Of a stretch of 7,417 bases of DNA, positions 1 through 6,425 are shown one piece after another (the stretch's first letter is position 1; each line of letters opens with the position of its first letter). Made by a program: the position numbers and the translations under genes. The notes under the pieces are model-generated. The model saw only the letters and a program-made list of their open reading frames with translations, was not told the DNA's origin and searched no databases. The DNA is from Anaerotignum sp. (GTDB taxonomy: Bacteria > Bacillota > Clostridia > Lachnospirales > Anaerotignaceae): assembly GCA_017560955.1 (NCBI GenBank), contig JAFZDV010000102.1, forward strand, positions 1 to 7,417, in the 5' to 3' direction.

Positions 1-1256
1 ATCCCTGATACACCGCACAGGATACCAAGCCCCAGCAGGATGCCGCTCATGGGAATCACGACCAGATTTGCCAGAATACCCACTGGTGAAATGTAATAGA
101 AATAATATGCAACCATAGGAAAACTGCACAGGGAGGCATATAGAGAAAAACGAAGACTTTCTGTTATCATTTCTTTCCATGTTATGTCCTTGTTTCGTTT
201 TTGTTCCATCTGCTCTGCAGCAATACAAAGTCCAAGCACAGTAATAAAAGACAGCTGAAAACCAATATGAAACAGGTACAGCGGCTCAATACATAGTATC
301 AGCAAAGCTGCTAGAGATATTTCATTCAGCCTGTCATGACTACGGAAAATGATCCTAGCCGTCATTACAACGCAGATCATGGTGACAGCTCTGACCGCAG
401 AAGGTGTGAACCCAATAAAAAGCAGAAACAAAAGAGAGGCCGCCATCGTAAGACCTGCAGAAAATCTTCTGGAGCGTTTCAGTACTTTTTCTGCCAGAAA
501 AGAAACATACAAGGCAAGGATAGACATATGCAGCCCTGAAATACAGAGGATATGTACAATACCCGTTTTCGAATACAGATCATAACTTTCCGCAGGAATA
601 TCCTCTTTATCTCCCGTCAGCATGGCTTTCATAATACCGCTTTCTGTCGCAGGCAGGATCTCATCAAGGGTATCATGTAATTTTCCCCTTGCCTGGGCTA
701 CTTTTATCAATAAAGAGGTTTCTTCACCCTGATATGTCATACTTTCAGGATACATTTTACCATCATATCCTTTGGTACGAAGATACAGGTCTTCATCATA
801 ACTACCCGGAACAGAAGCTGTATAAAAAGGTCTTATTTCCCCTTCAATATGTACTCTGTCGCCAACTTCAAACACCTTTTCCCCAGACCATATCACATAA
901 ATATCAACATCATGCAGAGAATTCCCCTGTTTATCAGTCAGGTCACATTCTATACGAAATTTAGCATTGCCAGCAGTTGTTCTTCCTTCATCAATGATGA
1001 CACCTGAACCTTCCGCCATCCCTACCAAATTCATATCTGCTGTTTGCCTTGATGCACTGTTTTCTGCCATTACAAAACCCAAAACAATAAACAGCAAAAA
1101 CAAAAGATATCGCTTATTCTTTGTTTTCATCACAAACCAGAAGGCTGATACAACAGAGAACGCAAAAAAGACCAGACAGATCATCTCTGATCTGCCCAGT
1201 CTGAAATAAATGCCGCATATTATATAAAGTGCTGCCCAGAAGGCTGTTCTTTTCAT
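1..1256 (-). CDS. comEC: ComEC/Rec2 DNA-uptake channel protein, N-terminal part (runs off the left edge)
   Basis: Polytopic membrane protein that in naturally transformable bacteria forms the inner-membrane channel for incoming single-stranded DNA. The frame is open from an ATG at 1256 to the window edge, giving 418 codons. Residues 1-63 hold three short hydrophobic segments. Residues about 70-180 are a soluble OB-fold-like (DUF4131) region ending in PGSYDEDLYL (150-159), the usual 'PGxFD..YL' signature. The Competence domain follows: LTGD (213-216), HILCISGLHMS (235-245), FTPSAVRA (283-290) and SPVGILANLVVIPM (390-403), all classic ComEC landmarks. The C-terminal metallo-beta-lactamase-like part, if present, lies outside the window. 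The start lies 6 bp after the stop of the GerMN gene, with a weak AGGGG nine bases upstream, so it is the distal gene of the operon. It uses TCA, TTA and CTA codons far more than its operon neighbours. Family assignment is firm; whether the cell is transformable is unknown. Confidence 0.95.
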   Translation of the reverse strand, partial: MKRTAFWAALYIICGIYFRLGRSEMICLVFFAFSVVSAFWFVMKTKNKRYLLFLLFIVLGFVMAENSASRQTADMNLVGMAEGSGVIIDEGRTTAGNAKFRIECDLTDKQGNSLHDVDIYVIWSGEKVFEVGDRVHIEGEIRPFYTASVPGSYDEDLYLRTKGYDGKMYPESMTYQGEETSLLIKVAQARGKLHDTLDEILPATESGIMKAMLTGDKEDIPAESYDLYSKTGIVHILCISGLHMSILALYVSFLAEKVLKRSRRFSAGLTMAASLLFLLFIGFTPSAVRAVTMICVVMTARIIFRSHDRLNEISLAALLILCIEPLYLFHIGFQLSFITVLGLCIAAEQMEQKRNKDITWKEMITESLRFSLYASLCSFPMVAYYFYYISPVGILANLVVIPMSGILLGLGILCGVSG

Positions 1257-1262
1257 ATGCCG

Positions 1263-2231
1263 TTACCCCTGATTTTTTGCCGTTTCTCCTTCAAAATTTC
1301 TCATACTGCTGATTGCAGTAAAAGGTGTTTTGATTTCCAGATGTTCTTTGAATTTATCTACTTTCTTACCTTCGATCAGGAATTGTACTTTGTCTACATG
1401 ATCCAGTTCGCAAAGAGAATTAACGATGGAATAAATTGTCAGTTTTTCAGCCATTTCTCCACCTGTATGCTTCGTCACAAAGTCATTGCTCAGATTTACA
1501 TAGCAAATACCGTCTTTTGTGGTCGTTACATCTCTGATTTTGGTTTCAAAGGGAACGGTAGACTGTACATCTGTACCCTCAGGTCCTGCGATCAACTGTT
1601 CCAGAACTGTTTTTTCGCTGGTCTGGTTTGCATTTACTTCAATAACACGTTCTTCCGTCTGCAGATCTGTGTAATTGATGTTCGCAAAATACAGTGTCAG
1701 GATCGCATATTCTGTTGTTTCTGCCGAAATTTCCGGTGTAATGATCATATTGCTGCGGTTCATAGGGCCAAGTTCCGCCCCATTATTGCTGCGAAGAGGC
1801 TGACCTTCTACTGTCAGCACAACACCTTCAATAAAGTCCAGAGAAGTCAGTGTCCACACAAGAGCAGAACGGCAGATGACTTCTTCCGTATTTTTCAGTC
1901 TGTGATATCCATTGGAAACATCGATGACTGCATTATCATTTACCACACCTACGGACAGGAATTCCACTTCATTAGGAATAGAAGGCAGCATACCTTCTGC
2001 CGTTGTTCCTTCTTTCAGGGTATTCAATGTGGTCACAAGGATATCCTCTGTATTCTCACCACGGATTTCCTTTTTGACAGGTTTCATCATGCCATCACTG
2101 TTCATAAAGTAAAACTCTACTTTTTCCTCACCGGAAGCAACCACAGAATCATACAGGATAAAAGCGCAGGGAACCAGCACGATCAACACAATGATCATGA
2201 CGATGGCTTTGCGAAATTTCGTTTGTGCCAT
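1263..2231 (-). CDS. Membrane-anchored protein with two GerMN domains
   Basis: 322-residue protein with one N-terminal membrane anchor (about residues 8-27) and an extracytoplasmic part made of two tandem GerMN-like modules, roughly 37-147 and 176-297. Each module has an open 'V..YF.N' strand, a 'TSEKTVLEQLIAGP'-like helix, a 'GICYVNLSNDF'-like strand pair and an ending of the 'VQFLIEGKK' type. The GerMN domain is named after Bacillus GerM (sporulation/germination) and also occurs in actinobacterial LpqB; its biochemical role is not settled. The LVPC at residues 19-22 is a poor lipobox because proline precedes the cysteine, so a retained transmembrane helix is more likely than a lipoprotein. 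An AAGGAGG ribosome site seven bases from the ATG supports the start. The gene lies 15 bp after the histidine kinase stop. I infer a membrane partner or modulator of the kinase; a separate envelope or sporulation role is possible. Confidence 0.88.
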   Translation of the reverse strand: MAQTKFRKAIVMIIVLIVLVPCAFILYDSVVASGEEKVEFYFMNSDGMMKPVKKEIRGENTEDILVTTLNTLKEGTTAEGMLPSIPNEVEFLSVGVVNDNAVIDVSNGYHRLKNTEEVICRSALVWTLTSLDFIEGVVLTVEGQPLRSNNGAELGPMNRSNMIITPEISAETTEYAILTLYFANINYTDLQTEERVIEVNANQTSEKTVLEQLIAGPEGTDVQSTVPFETKIRDVTTTKDGICYVNLSNDFVTKHTGGEMAEKLTIYSIVNSLCELDHVDKVQFLIEGKKVDKFKEHLEIKTPFTAISSMRNFEGETAKNQG

Positions 2232-2246
2232 TTGGTATCCTCCTTT

Positions 2247-3692
2247 TTATGCCTGTGTTACAGACTGCTGCTTCAAAGGGATACGCACAAGGATCGTTGT
2301 CCCTTCTTCTTCTTTACTGTTGACCTTGATGCTGCCTTTGTGCATCATGATCGTTGCATGGGTGATGGAAAGACCAAGGCCTGTACCACCCGTTTCTCTG
2401 TCTCTTGTTTTATCCACACGATAGAAGCGTTCAAAAATACGATTCACTTCATCTTCGGGAATACCGATACCTGTATCTGCAACTGTGATAAAGGCATGCT
2501 GATGGTCTGCATCCAGTGTTACTTTCACAGTACCGTTTTCGGGTGTATACTTCACGGCATTATCCACCAGATTGGAAATCGCCAGAGATAGTTTCATCTC
2601 ATCTACATCAGCAGTGATCTCTTTCAGATAATCTGTTTCCAGAGTAACACCTTTCACATCCGCCAGAGGCTGCAGTCGTTTGACGATACCGCCCATCAGC
2701 TGATTCAGATCTGTCTCTTTGAAGTTCAGTGGAATTTCCTTCTGATCCAGTTTTACCAGTGTCAACAGGTCATTGATGATGGCTGTCATACGATCTACTT
2801 CAGAATTGATGTCGTGGAGAAATTCCACATACATTTCCTTTGGTACATCTTCCATCAGCAGAATAGATTCACTCAGTACTTTTACAGAACTCAGTGGTGT
2901 TTTCAATTCATGGGACACATTGGATACAAACTGCTGTCGGGTGGATTCAACCTTATCCAACTGATCTGCCATCTGGTTGCAGGCAATAGCCAGATCCACC
3001 AGTTCTGTATGCATCTTATGTTCCACTTTTGCTCTTCTTTCAAAATGCCCTTCAGCCATTTCTTTAATGATACCGATCATGTTCTTTACAGGTTCTGTAA
3101 ATACCTTCGACACTGCTACCATAAAAACAAACAGCAGTGCAACGATAGAGGCAAGCAGCAGATATGCTTCCTTACCGATATCGCCGACGATATCCTGTAC
3201 ATCCTTCATGCCGTCTACGATCAGAACAACACCGCTACGCTGATTGCTCAGTCCCATAACGGATGCCGCTGCGTATACTGTGCCATTTTCCTGCTCTTTT
3301 GCAGTATCCCTGCTGTCCATAGCCTGGATCACTTCCGGCAGCAGATAGGTTTTACCTACATCTTCATAGCCTGTATCATAAACGACCATACAGGAGGAGT
3401 CCAGCACAAGCACACGGAAATCTCCATTCTGACTGGTTTCCAGAATAATTTCTTCCATATCACTTCTGGCCTCTTTATTGAACAGGAATCCTGAAGATGT
3501 CAGCTGACCGGAGATCACATTCGCCTCACTCAGCAGTTCCTTTTTACGCTCTTCCACAAAATATCCCTGTACAGAGTGGAGCATCGTACTGGACAGCAGC
3601 AACAGAGGAACAATACCTGCTACCGCATAGCCTGCCAGCAGAATCCAGCGCAGAGAAAGGAATGGCGCTTTTTTCTGTGGATTCTCATTCAT
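2247..3692 (-). CDS. Membrane sensor histidine kinase (HAMP-HisKA-HATPase_c)
   Basis: 481-residue sensor kinase that should phosphorylate the response regulator encoded just upstream. Order of parts: TM1 about 16-38; an extracytoplasmic sensor about 39-175 with a Cache/PAS-like 'FRVLVLDSS..VVYDT' strand pattern; TM2 about 176-198; HAMP about 199-252; HisKA with the phosphoacceptor His261 in SHELKTP; and a HATPase_c domain with N-box Asn378 (NLVDNAVKY), G1 DTGIGIP (406-412), F-box RIFERFYR and G2 GGTGLGLS. All catalytic motifs look intact. Unlike Bacillus WalK there is no room for a cytoplasmic PAS domain between HAMP and HisKA. I chose the ATG at 3692, which overlaps the regulator's end by 8 bp and suggests translational coupling. 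A TTG at 3707 would add five residues, but the GGGGAG at 3708-3713 directly abuts it, leaving no spacer. The signal sensed is unknown. Confidence 0.95.
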   Translation of the reverse strand: MNENPQKKAPFLSLRWILLAGYAVAGIVPLLLLSSTMLHSVQGYFVEERKKELLSEANVISGQLTSSGFLFNKEARSDMEEIILETSQNGDFRVLVLDSSCMVVYDTGYEDVGKTYLLPEVIQAMDSRDTAKEQENGTVYAAASVMGLSNQRSGVVLIVDGMKDVQDIVGDIGKEAYLLLASIVALLFVFMVAVSKVFTEPVKNMIGIIKEMAEGHFERRAKVEHKMHTELVDLAIACNQMADQLDKVESTRQQFVSNVSHELKTPLSSVKVLSESILLMEDVPKEMYVEFLHDINSEVDRMTAIINDLLTLVKLDQKEIPLNFKETDLNQLMGGIVKRLQPLADVKGVTLETDYLKEITADVDEMKLSLAISNLVDNAVKYTPENGTVKVTLDADHQHAFITVADTGIGIPEDEVNRIFERFYRVDKTRDRETGGTGLGLSITHATIMMHKGSIKVNSKEEEGTTILVRIPLKQQSVTQA

Positions 3693-4377
3693 TAAAATAG
3701 TAACCAACTCCCCATTTTGTAAAGATATATTTCGGTTCGCTAGGATTTGTTTCGATTTTTTCTCTCAGACGGCGAACATGTACGTCTACTGTTCTGACAT
3801 CGCCGGGATAGTCAAAGCCCCAGATGGTATCCAGCAGTTTTTCTCTGCTGTAAACCTTGCCTGGATTTTCCATCAACAGTTCCAGCAGATCAAATTCCTT
3901 CGCTGTCAGGTTTACTTCCCTTCCGCTGACAAAAACACGTCTGCTGTCGAAGGAAAGTTCCAGATCTCTTGCCTTCAGAGAATGTTTTGCCTCAGGTTCT
4001 GCCGCTGCCTTTTTCACACTGCGGCGCAAGATCGCTTTGATACGAGCCTTCAGTTCCAGAATATTGAAAGGTTTTGTGATATAGTCATCGGCGCCGTATT
4101 CCAGACCCATGATCTTATCCATATCTTCCCCTTTTGCTGTTACCATAATGATAGGCACCTGGGAAAATTCTCTTGTTGCCTGACATACCTGCAAACCGTC
4201 CATTTTGGGCAGCATGACATCCAGCACTACCAGATCGAAGGATTTTTCCTTGATATACTGCAGTGCTTCTTCCCCATCATAGGCAGGTGTTACTTCCATA
4301 CCATCCTGTTCCAGAGAAAACTTGATGCCCTTAACGATCAGTTTTTCATCATCTACTACCAAAACCTGATAAGCCAT
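3685..4377 (-). CDS. OmpR/PhoB-family response regulator, WalR-like
   Basis: 230-residue DNA-binding response regulator. The receiver domain spans residues 1-120 with acidic pocket Asp9/Asp10, phosphoacceptor Asp53 (VLDVMLPKMDG), conserved Thr80 and Lys102 (YITKPF). The winged-helix DNA-binding domain covers about 131-228, with recognition-helix sequence GDVRTVDVHVRRLREKIE and the terminal wing WGVGYYF. The recognition helix and the 'NPSEP' that follows resemble Bacillus WalR (YycF), the cell-wall regulator. However, the usual walHIJ neighbours are not found next to it here, so I do not assign the symbol. The start is fixed by a perfect AAGGAGG at 4385-4391, seven bases from the ATG and overlapping the stop codon of the upstream comEA-like gene (12-bp gap). 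Its 3' end overlaps the kinase start. It probably controls envelope genes, and possibly its own operon and the divergent carboxypeptidase gene; that target set is inference. Confidence 0.96.
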   Translation of the reverse strand: MAYQVLVVDDEKLIVKGIKFSLEQDGMEVTPAYDGEEALQYIKEKSFDLVVLDVMLPKMDGLQVCQATREFSQVPIIMVTAKGEDMDKIMGLEYGADDYITKPFNILELKARIKAILRRSVKKAAAEPEAKHSLKARDLELSFDSRRVFVSGREVNLTAKEFDLLELLMENPGKVYSREKLLDTIWGFDYPGDVRTVDVHVRRLREKIETNPSEPKYIFTKWGVGYYFNE

Positions 4378-4384
4378 TTTACAG

Positions 4385-4391
4385 CCTCCTT
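4385..4391 (-). promoter_or_regulatory. Ribosome binding site of the response regulator gene
   Basis: AAGGAGG on the minus strand, seven bases before the ATG at 4377. It is the strongest Shine-Dalgarno match among the operon's genes and overlaps the last base pairs of the upstream comEA-like stop codon. This favours regulator synthesis over the weakly initiated first gene. Confidence 0.8.
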
Positions 4392-4779
4392 ACTCTCCAA
4401 CTGTGATCTGTTCTTTTATCTCTTCGAATGTCTTTTCGCCGATGCCGGACACCCGCATGATGTCTTCGATACGGCTAAAATCTCCGTTCTCTTCTCTGTA
4501 TTTTATAATATCTTCTGCACGGCCTTCACCAACAGAGGGAAGCAAAATCAGTTCCTCTGTTCCTGCTGTATTGATATTGATCTGATCCAATATCTCTGCT
4601 GCCGAAACAGGCTTTTCTGTAACACCGATCTCCTCCACCGTGATTTTTCTGCCCATATCCAGTGTACCACTGTAAAAACTATGACTGTAACAAACACCGC
4701 AGATAAAGAAAAGCACCAGTACAATAAGACATTTATATTTTTCTTTCGAATTGTTCTCGTTTAAGGTTTTCTCACGCAA
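4390..4779 (-). CDS. comEA: ComEA-type helix-hairpin-helix DNA-binding competence protein, short form
   Basis: 129-residue membrane-anchored DNA receptor of the ComEA type. A single N-terminal TM helix covers about residues 17-31. The C-terminal third is a tandem helix-hairpin-helix pair starting at INTAGTEEL (69-77), with hairpins LPSVGEG (80-86) and VSGIGEK (110-116) and the family hallmark IIKYREENGDF (91-101). ComEA binds double-stranded DNA outside the membrane and passes it to ComEC, whose gene ends this same operon. The roughly 35-residue linker between anchor and HhH leaves no room for the SLBB domain of Bacillus ComEA (about 205 residues), so this is a reduced form. No in-frame ATG precedes the TM helix; the only reasonable start is TTG at 4779, with an AAAAAGAGG twelve bases upstream, which is a longer spacing than usual. 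Low translation is likely. It is the first gene of the minus-strand operon. Confidence 0.9.
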   Translation of the reverse strand: MREKTLNENNSKEKYKCLIVLVLFFICGVCYSHSFYSGTLDMGRKITVEEIGVTEKPVSAAEILDQININTAGTEELILLPSVGEGRAEDIIKYREENGDFSRIEDIMRVSGIGEKTFEEIKEQITVGE

Positions 4780-4831
4780 CTTTAATCCAAACCTCTTTTT
4801 CTTTTTAACAATATGTGGTAGAATAATTAGT

Positions 4832-4854
4832 TGTGACCATATATCTGGTACACA
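4832..4854. promoter_or_regulatory. Imperfect inverted repeat in the divergent intergenic region
   Basis: Arms TGTGACCA (4832-4839) and TGGTACACA (4846-4854) pair over eight bases with one bulged base (4850) around a six-base centre. If the minus-strand promoter proposed at 4874-4902 is right, this lies inside the comEA leader and could be an RNA hairpin. Read as DNA it could be a dimer operator. Neither role is proven, and the length is modest for an AT-rich region. Confidence 0.3.
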
Positions 4855-4873
4855 TAATTACCCATTATGAATT

Positions 4874-4902
4874 AGTCTAACACATTTAACATAATTTTTC
4901 AA
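4874..4902 (-). promoter_or_regulatory. Candidate sigma-A promoter for the comEA-regulator-kinase-GerMN-comEC operon
   Basis: On the minus strand: -35 TTGAAA (4902-4897), a 17-base spacer, and -10 TAGACT (4879-4874) preceded by an extended TG at 4882-4881. Transcription would start near 4867, leaving a leader of about 88 bases before the TTG start at 4779. It overlaps the plus-strand promoter candidate, so the two may compete. It is a motif reading only. Confidence 0.4.
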
Positions 4903-4914
4903 ACCACTTATAGA
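4886..4914 (+). promoter_or_regulatory. Candidate sigma-A promoter for the carboxypeptidase gene
   Basis: -35 TTAACA (4886-4891), exactly 17 bases, then -10 TATAGA (4909-4914). Transcription would start near 4921, giving a very short leader whose AGGAG (4924-4928) lies six bases from the ATG at 4935. An alternative upstream pair, TTGTGA (4831-4836) with ATAATT (4854-4859), would give a longer leader. Confidence 0.4.
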
Positions 4915-4934
4915 AAGAAAGACAGGAGAATCCC

Positions 4935-6371
4935 ATGAAAAAAAGAATTCTGCCCCTTCTGATGGCATTCACTCTGATTTTCCCCACTTTTTCCGTTTTT
5001 GCGGATGAAGTTTCCCCTTTGAACACTACTTCTTCCCCTTCTGTAACAGCAGAAACAGCAGTCCTGATCGACGCTGCCAGCGGCGAAGTATTATATGATA
5101 AAAATGCTGATCAGAAGATGTTTCCTGCCAGCATCACAAAACTGATGACTATCCTGCTGGCACTGGAACATGGCGAACTGACCGATGAAATCACTTTTTC
5201 TCACGACGCAATCTATTCCATTGAGCCAGGCAGTGCCCATATTGCCATTCAGGAAGGCGAAACACTGACGCTGGAACAGGTACTGCGTGCCATTATCCTT
5301 CGTTCTGCTAATGAAGCTTCTAATGGCGTAGCAGAGTTTGTAGATGGATCTATCGAAGAATTTACAAAACACATGACAGCACGCGCAAAAGAACTTGGCT
5401 GTAAAAATACCAATTTCCTGACTGCCAACGGTCTGCATGATGAAAACCACTATACAACTGCTTATGATATGGCTCTCATCGCCAAAGAACTGCTGACTCA
5501 TGCAGAATACCGTTCTATGATGAGCGAAACTTATTATGAAATTCAACCTACAAACAAACAGACTGAAGTCAGATTTCTCCATGGACAGCACCAGATGCTG
5601 AATCCCAATGCGATTTATTATTACGAGGATGCTATCGGTGGCAAAACAGGCTTTACCACTGAAGCACTGAATACACTGGTGACTTACGCAGAACGAGATG
5701 GTATGGAACTGATCGCTGTTGTGATGAAATGTAATGGCGCAGACCATTATACCGATACTGCCGCTATGTTTGATTATGGCTTTGATAACTACGAATCCAA
5801 AGTGATCCTTTCCGGCGCAACTTATGATTCAGAAATAATGGTAACAGAAAAATATAAAGATAAAGTCATCGAAAGAGGTACCATCACTGTTGCCCCCGTG
5901 GGTGAGATCAGACATACTGTTCCAAAAGGAACCGACATCTCCGCTGTTGCAACTGAAATGGATGTTCCCGAAACCATCGAAGCCCCTGTAAAAGAAGGTC
6001 AGAAAGTTGGTACGATGAAAGTACTGCTGAATGGCAAAGTGATCAAAACTGTTGATCTGGTGGCACAGAACAGTATCGATGTACTGACTGATGCAGAAAA
6101 GAAGGAAATTGATGATTCTTCCATTACAGGTATCCTGAAAAAAGTCGGTATCGGCATTGGCATCCTGTTGGTCGTTTTCATTATTATTTTCTGTATCACC
6201 CGTTATATCGGTTATCAGAACCATAAAAAACGTATGGCTAGAAAACGCAGAAGAGCCTCTGCTATGAGAGAATATGAAATGCAGCAGATGCACCATGAAC
6301 ATCACGGCTATCGTCACAGACGTGATAGAAATAATGCAAATAGAAGACGTAAACCAAGTCACAGAAGATAA
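4935..6371 (+). CDS. D-alanyl-D-alanine carboxypeptidase (peptidase S11, DacA/DacF type) with basic cytoplasmic tail
   Basis: 478-residue penicillin-binding protein that removes the terminal D-Ala from peptidoglycan pentapeptides outside the membrane, limiting cross-linking. A signal peptide (1-23) ends at SVFA before DEV. The catalytic set is complete: nucleophile Ser66 and Lys69 in SITK, SAN at 124-126, and KTG at 237-239. Residues about 285-380 form the PBP5 C-terminal domain. Anchoring is unusual: instead of the family's common amphipathic end helix there is a full TM segment (about 404-426), then a 50-residue tail with 19 Arg/Lys and 7 His, including MHHEHHGYRHRR (452-463), which should face the cytoplasm. 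The ATG has AGGAG six bases upstream. The gene is divergent from the operon carrying the WalR-like regulator and ends at an intrinsic terminator. Which dac paralogue it is cannot be told from sequence alone. Confidence 0.95.
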   Translation: MKKRILPLLMAFTLIFPTFSVFADEVSPLNTTSSPSVTAETAVLIDAASGEVLYDKNADQKMFPASITKLMTILLALEHGELTDEITFSHDAIYSIEPGSAHIAIQEGETLTLEQVLRAIILRSANEASNGVAEFVDGSIEEFTKHMTARAKELGCKNTNFLTANGLHDENHYTTAYDMALIAKELLTHAEYRSMMSETYYEIQPTNKQTEVRFLHGQHQMLNPNAIYYYEDAIGGKTGFTTEALNTLVTYAERDGMELIAVVMKCNGADHYTDTAAMFDYGFDNYESKVILSGATYDSEIMVTEKYKDKVIERGTITVAPVGEIRHTVPKGTDISAVATEMDVPETIEAPVKEGQKVGTMKVLLNGKVIKTVDLVAQNSIDVLTDAEKKEIDDSSITGILKKVGIGIGILLVVFIIIFCITRYIGYQNHKKRMARKRRRASAMREYEMQQMHHEHHGYRHRRDRNNANRRRKPSHRR

Positions 6372-6372
6372 G

Positions 6373-6407
6373 AAAATCCCCAAACCGTTTGGTTTGGGGA
6401 TTTTTTT
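6373..6407 (+). terminator. Intrinsic terminator of the carboxypeptidase gene
   Basis: Perfect stem ATCCCCAAACC (6376-6386) with GGTTTGGGGAT (6391-6401) around loop GTTT, extendable by three A-T pairs to 6373/6404, then a T tract to 6407. It starts two bases after the stop codon. On the opposite strand the hairpin is followed only by TTTTC, so it may also stop the converging ABC-transporter transcript, though weakly. Confidence 0.93.
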
Positions 6408-6410
6408 AAT

Positions 6411-6425
6411 CTCAGTTTTTGCTTC
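6411..6425. repeat. Degenerate partial copy of the 61-bp repeat
   Basis: CTCAGTTTTTGCTTC matches the end of the full unit, CGCAGTTTTCGCTTC (6467-6481), at 13 of 15 positions. It sits directly before the first full unit but lacks the last bases (the gctca) that join the two full units. This suggests an older, decayed third copy trimmed by the terminator region. Confidence 0.5.

Noticed and set aside
336..1209. Small plus-strand frames at the left end
   Set aside because: They lie opposite a clear comEC frame and show no domain or convincing ribosome site.
2165..2180. Lipobox in the GerMN protein
   Set aside because: LVPC has proline at -1, which signal peptidase II does not favour; a plain TM anchor fits better.
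1257..2591. 444-codon open frame on the plus strand
   Set aside because: It lies exactly codon-on-codon opposite the GerMN and kinase genes, which have intact domains. It stays open only because those genes avoid TTA, CTA and TCA. Its product is Cys/Phe/His-rich without a recognisable domain.
3778..4764. 328-codon open frame on the plus strand
   Set aside because: Codon-on-codon shadow of the regulator and comEA genes with no ribosome site or domain.
4780..4934. Riboswitch, T-box or CRP-type site in the divergent region
   Set aside because: The proposed leaders are short, no T-box sequence is seen, and the TGTGA/CACA halves are spaced wrongly for a CRP site.
5091..6383. Minus-strand frames opposite the carboxypeptidase gene
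   Set aside because: Same codon-register shadow effect; broken at the TTA and TCA codons of the real gene.
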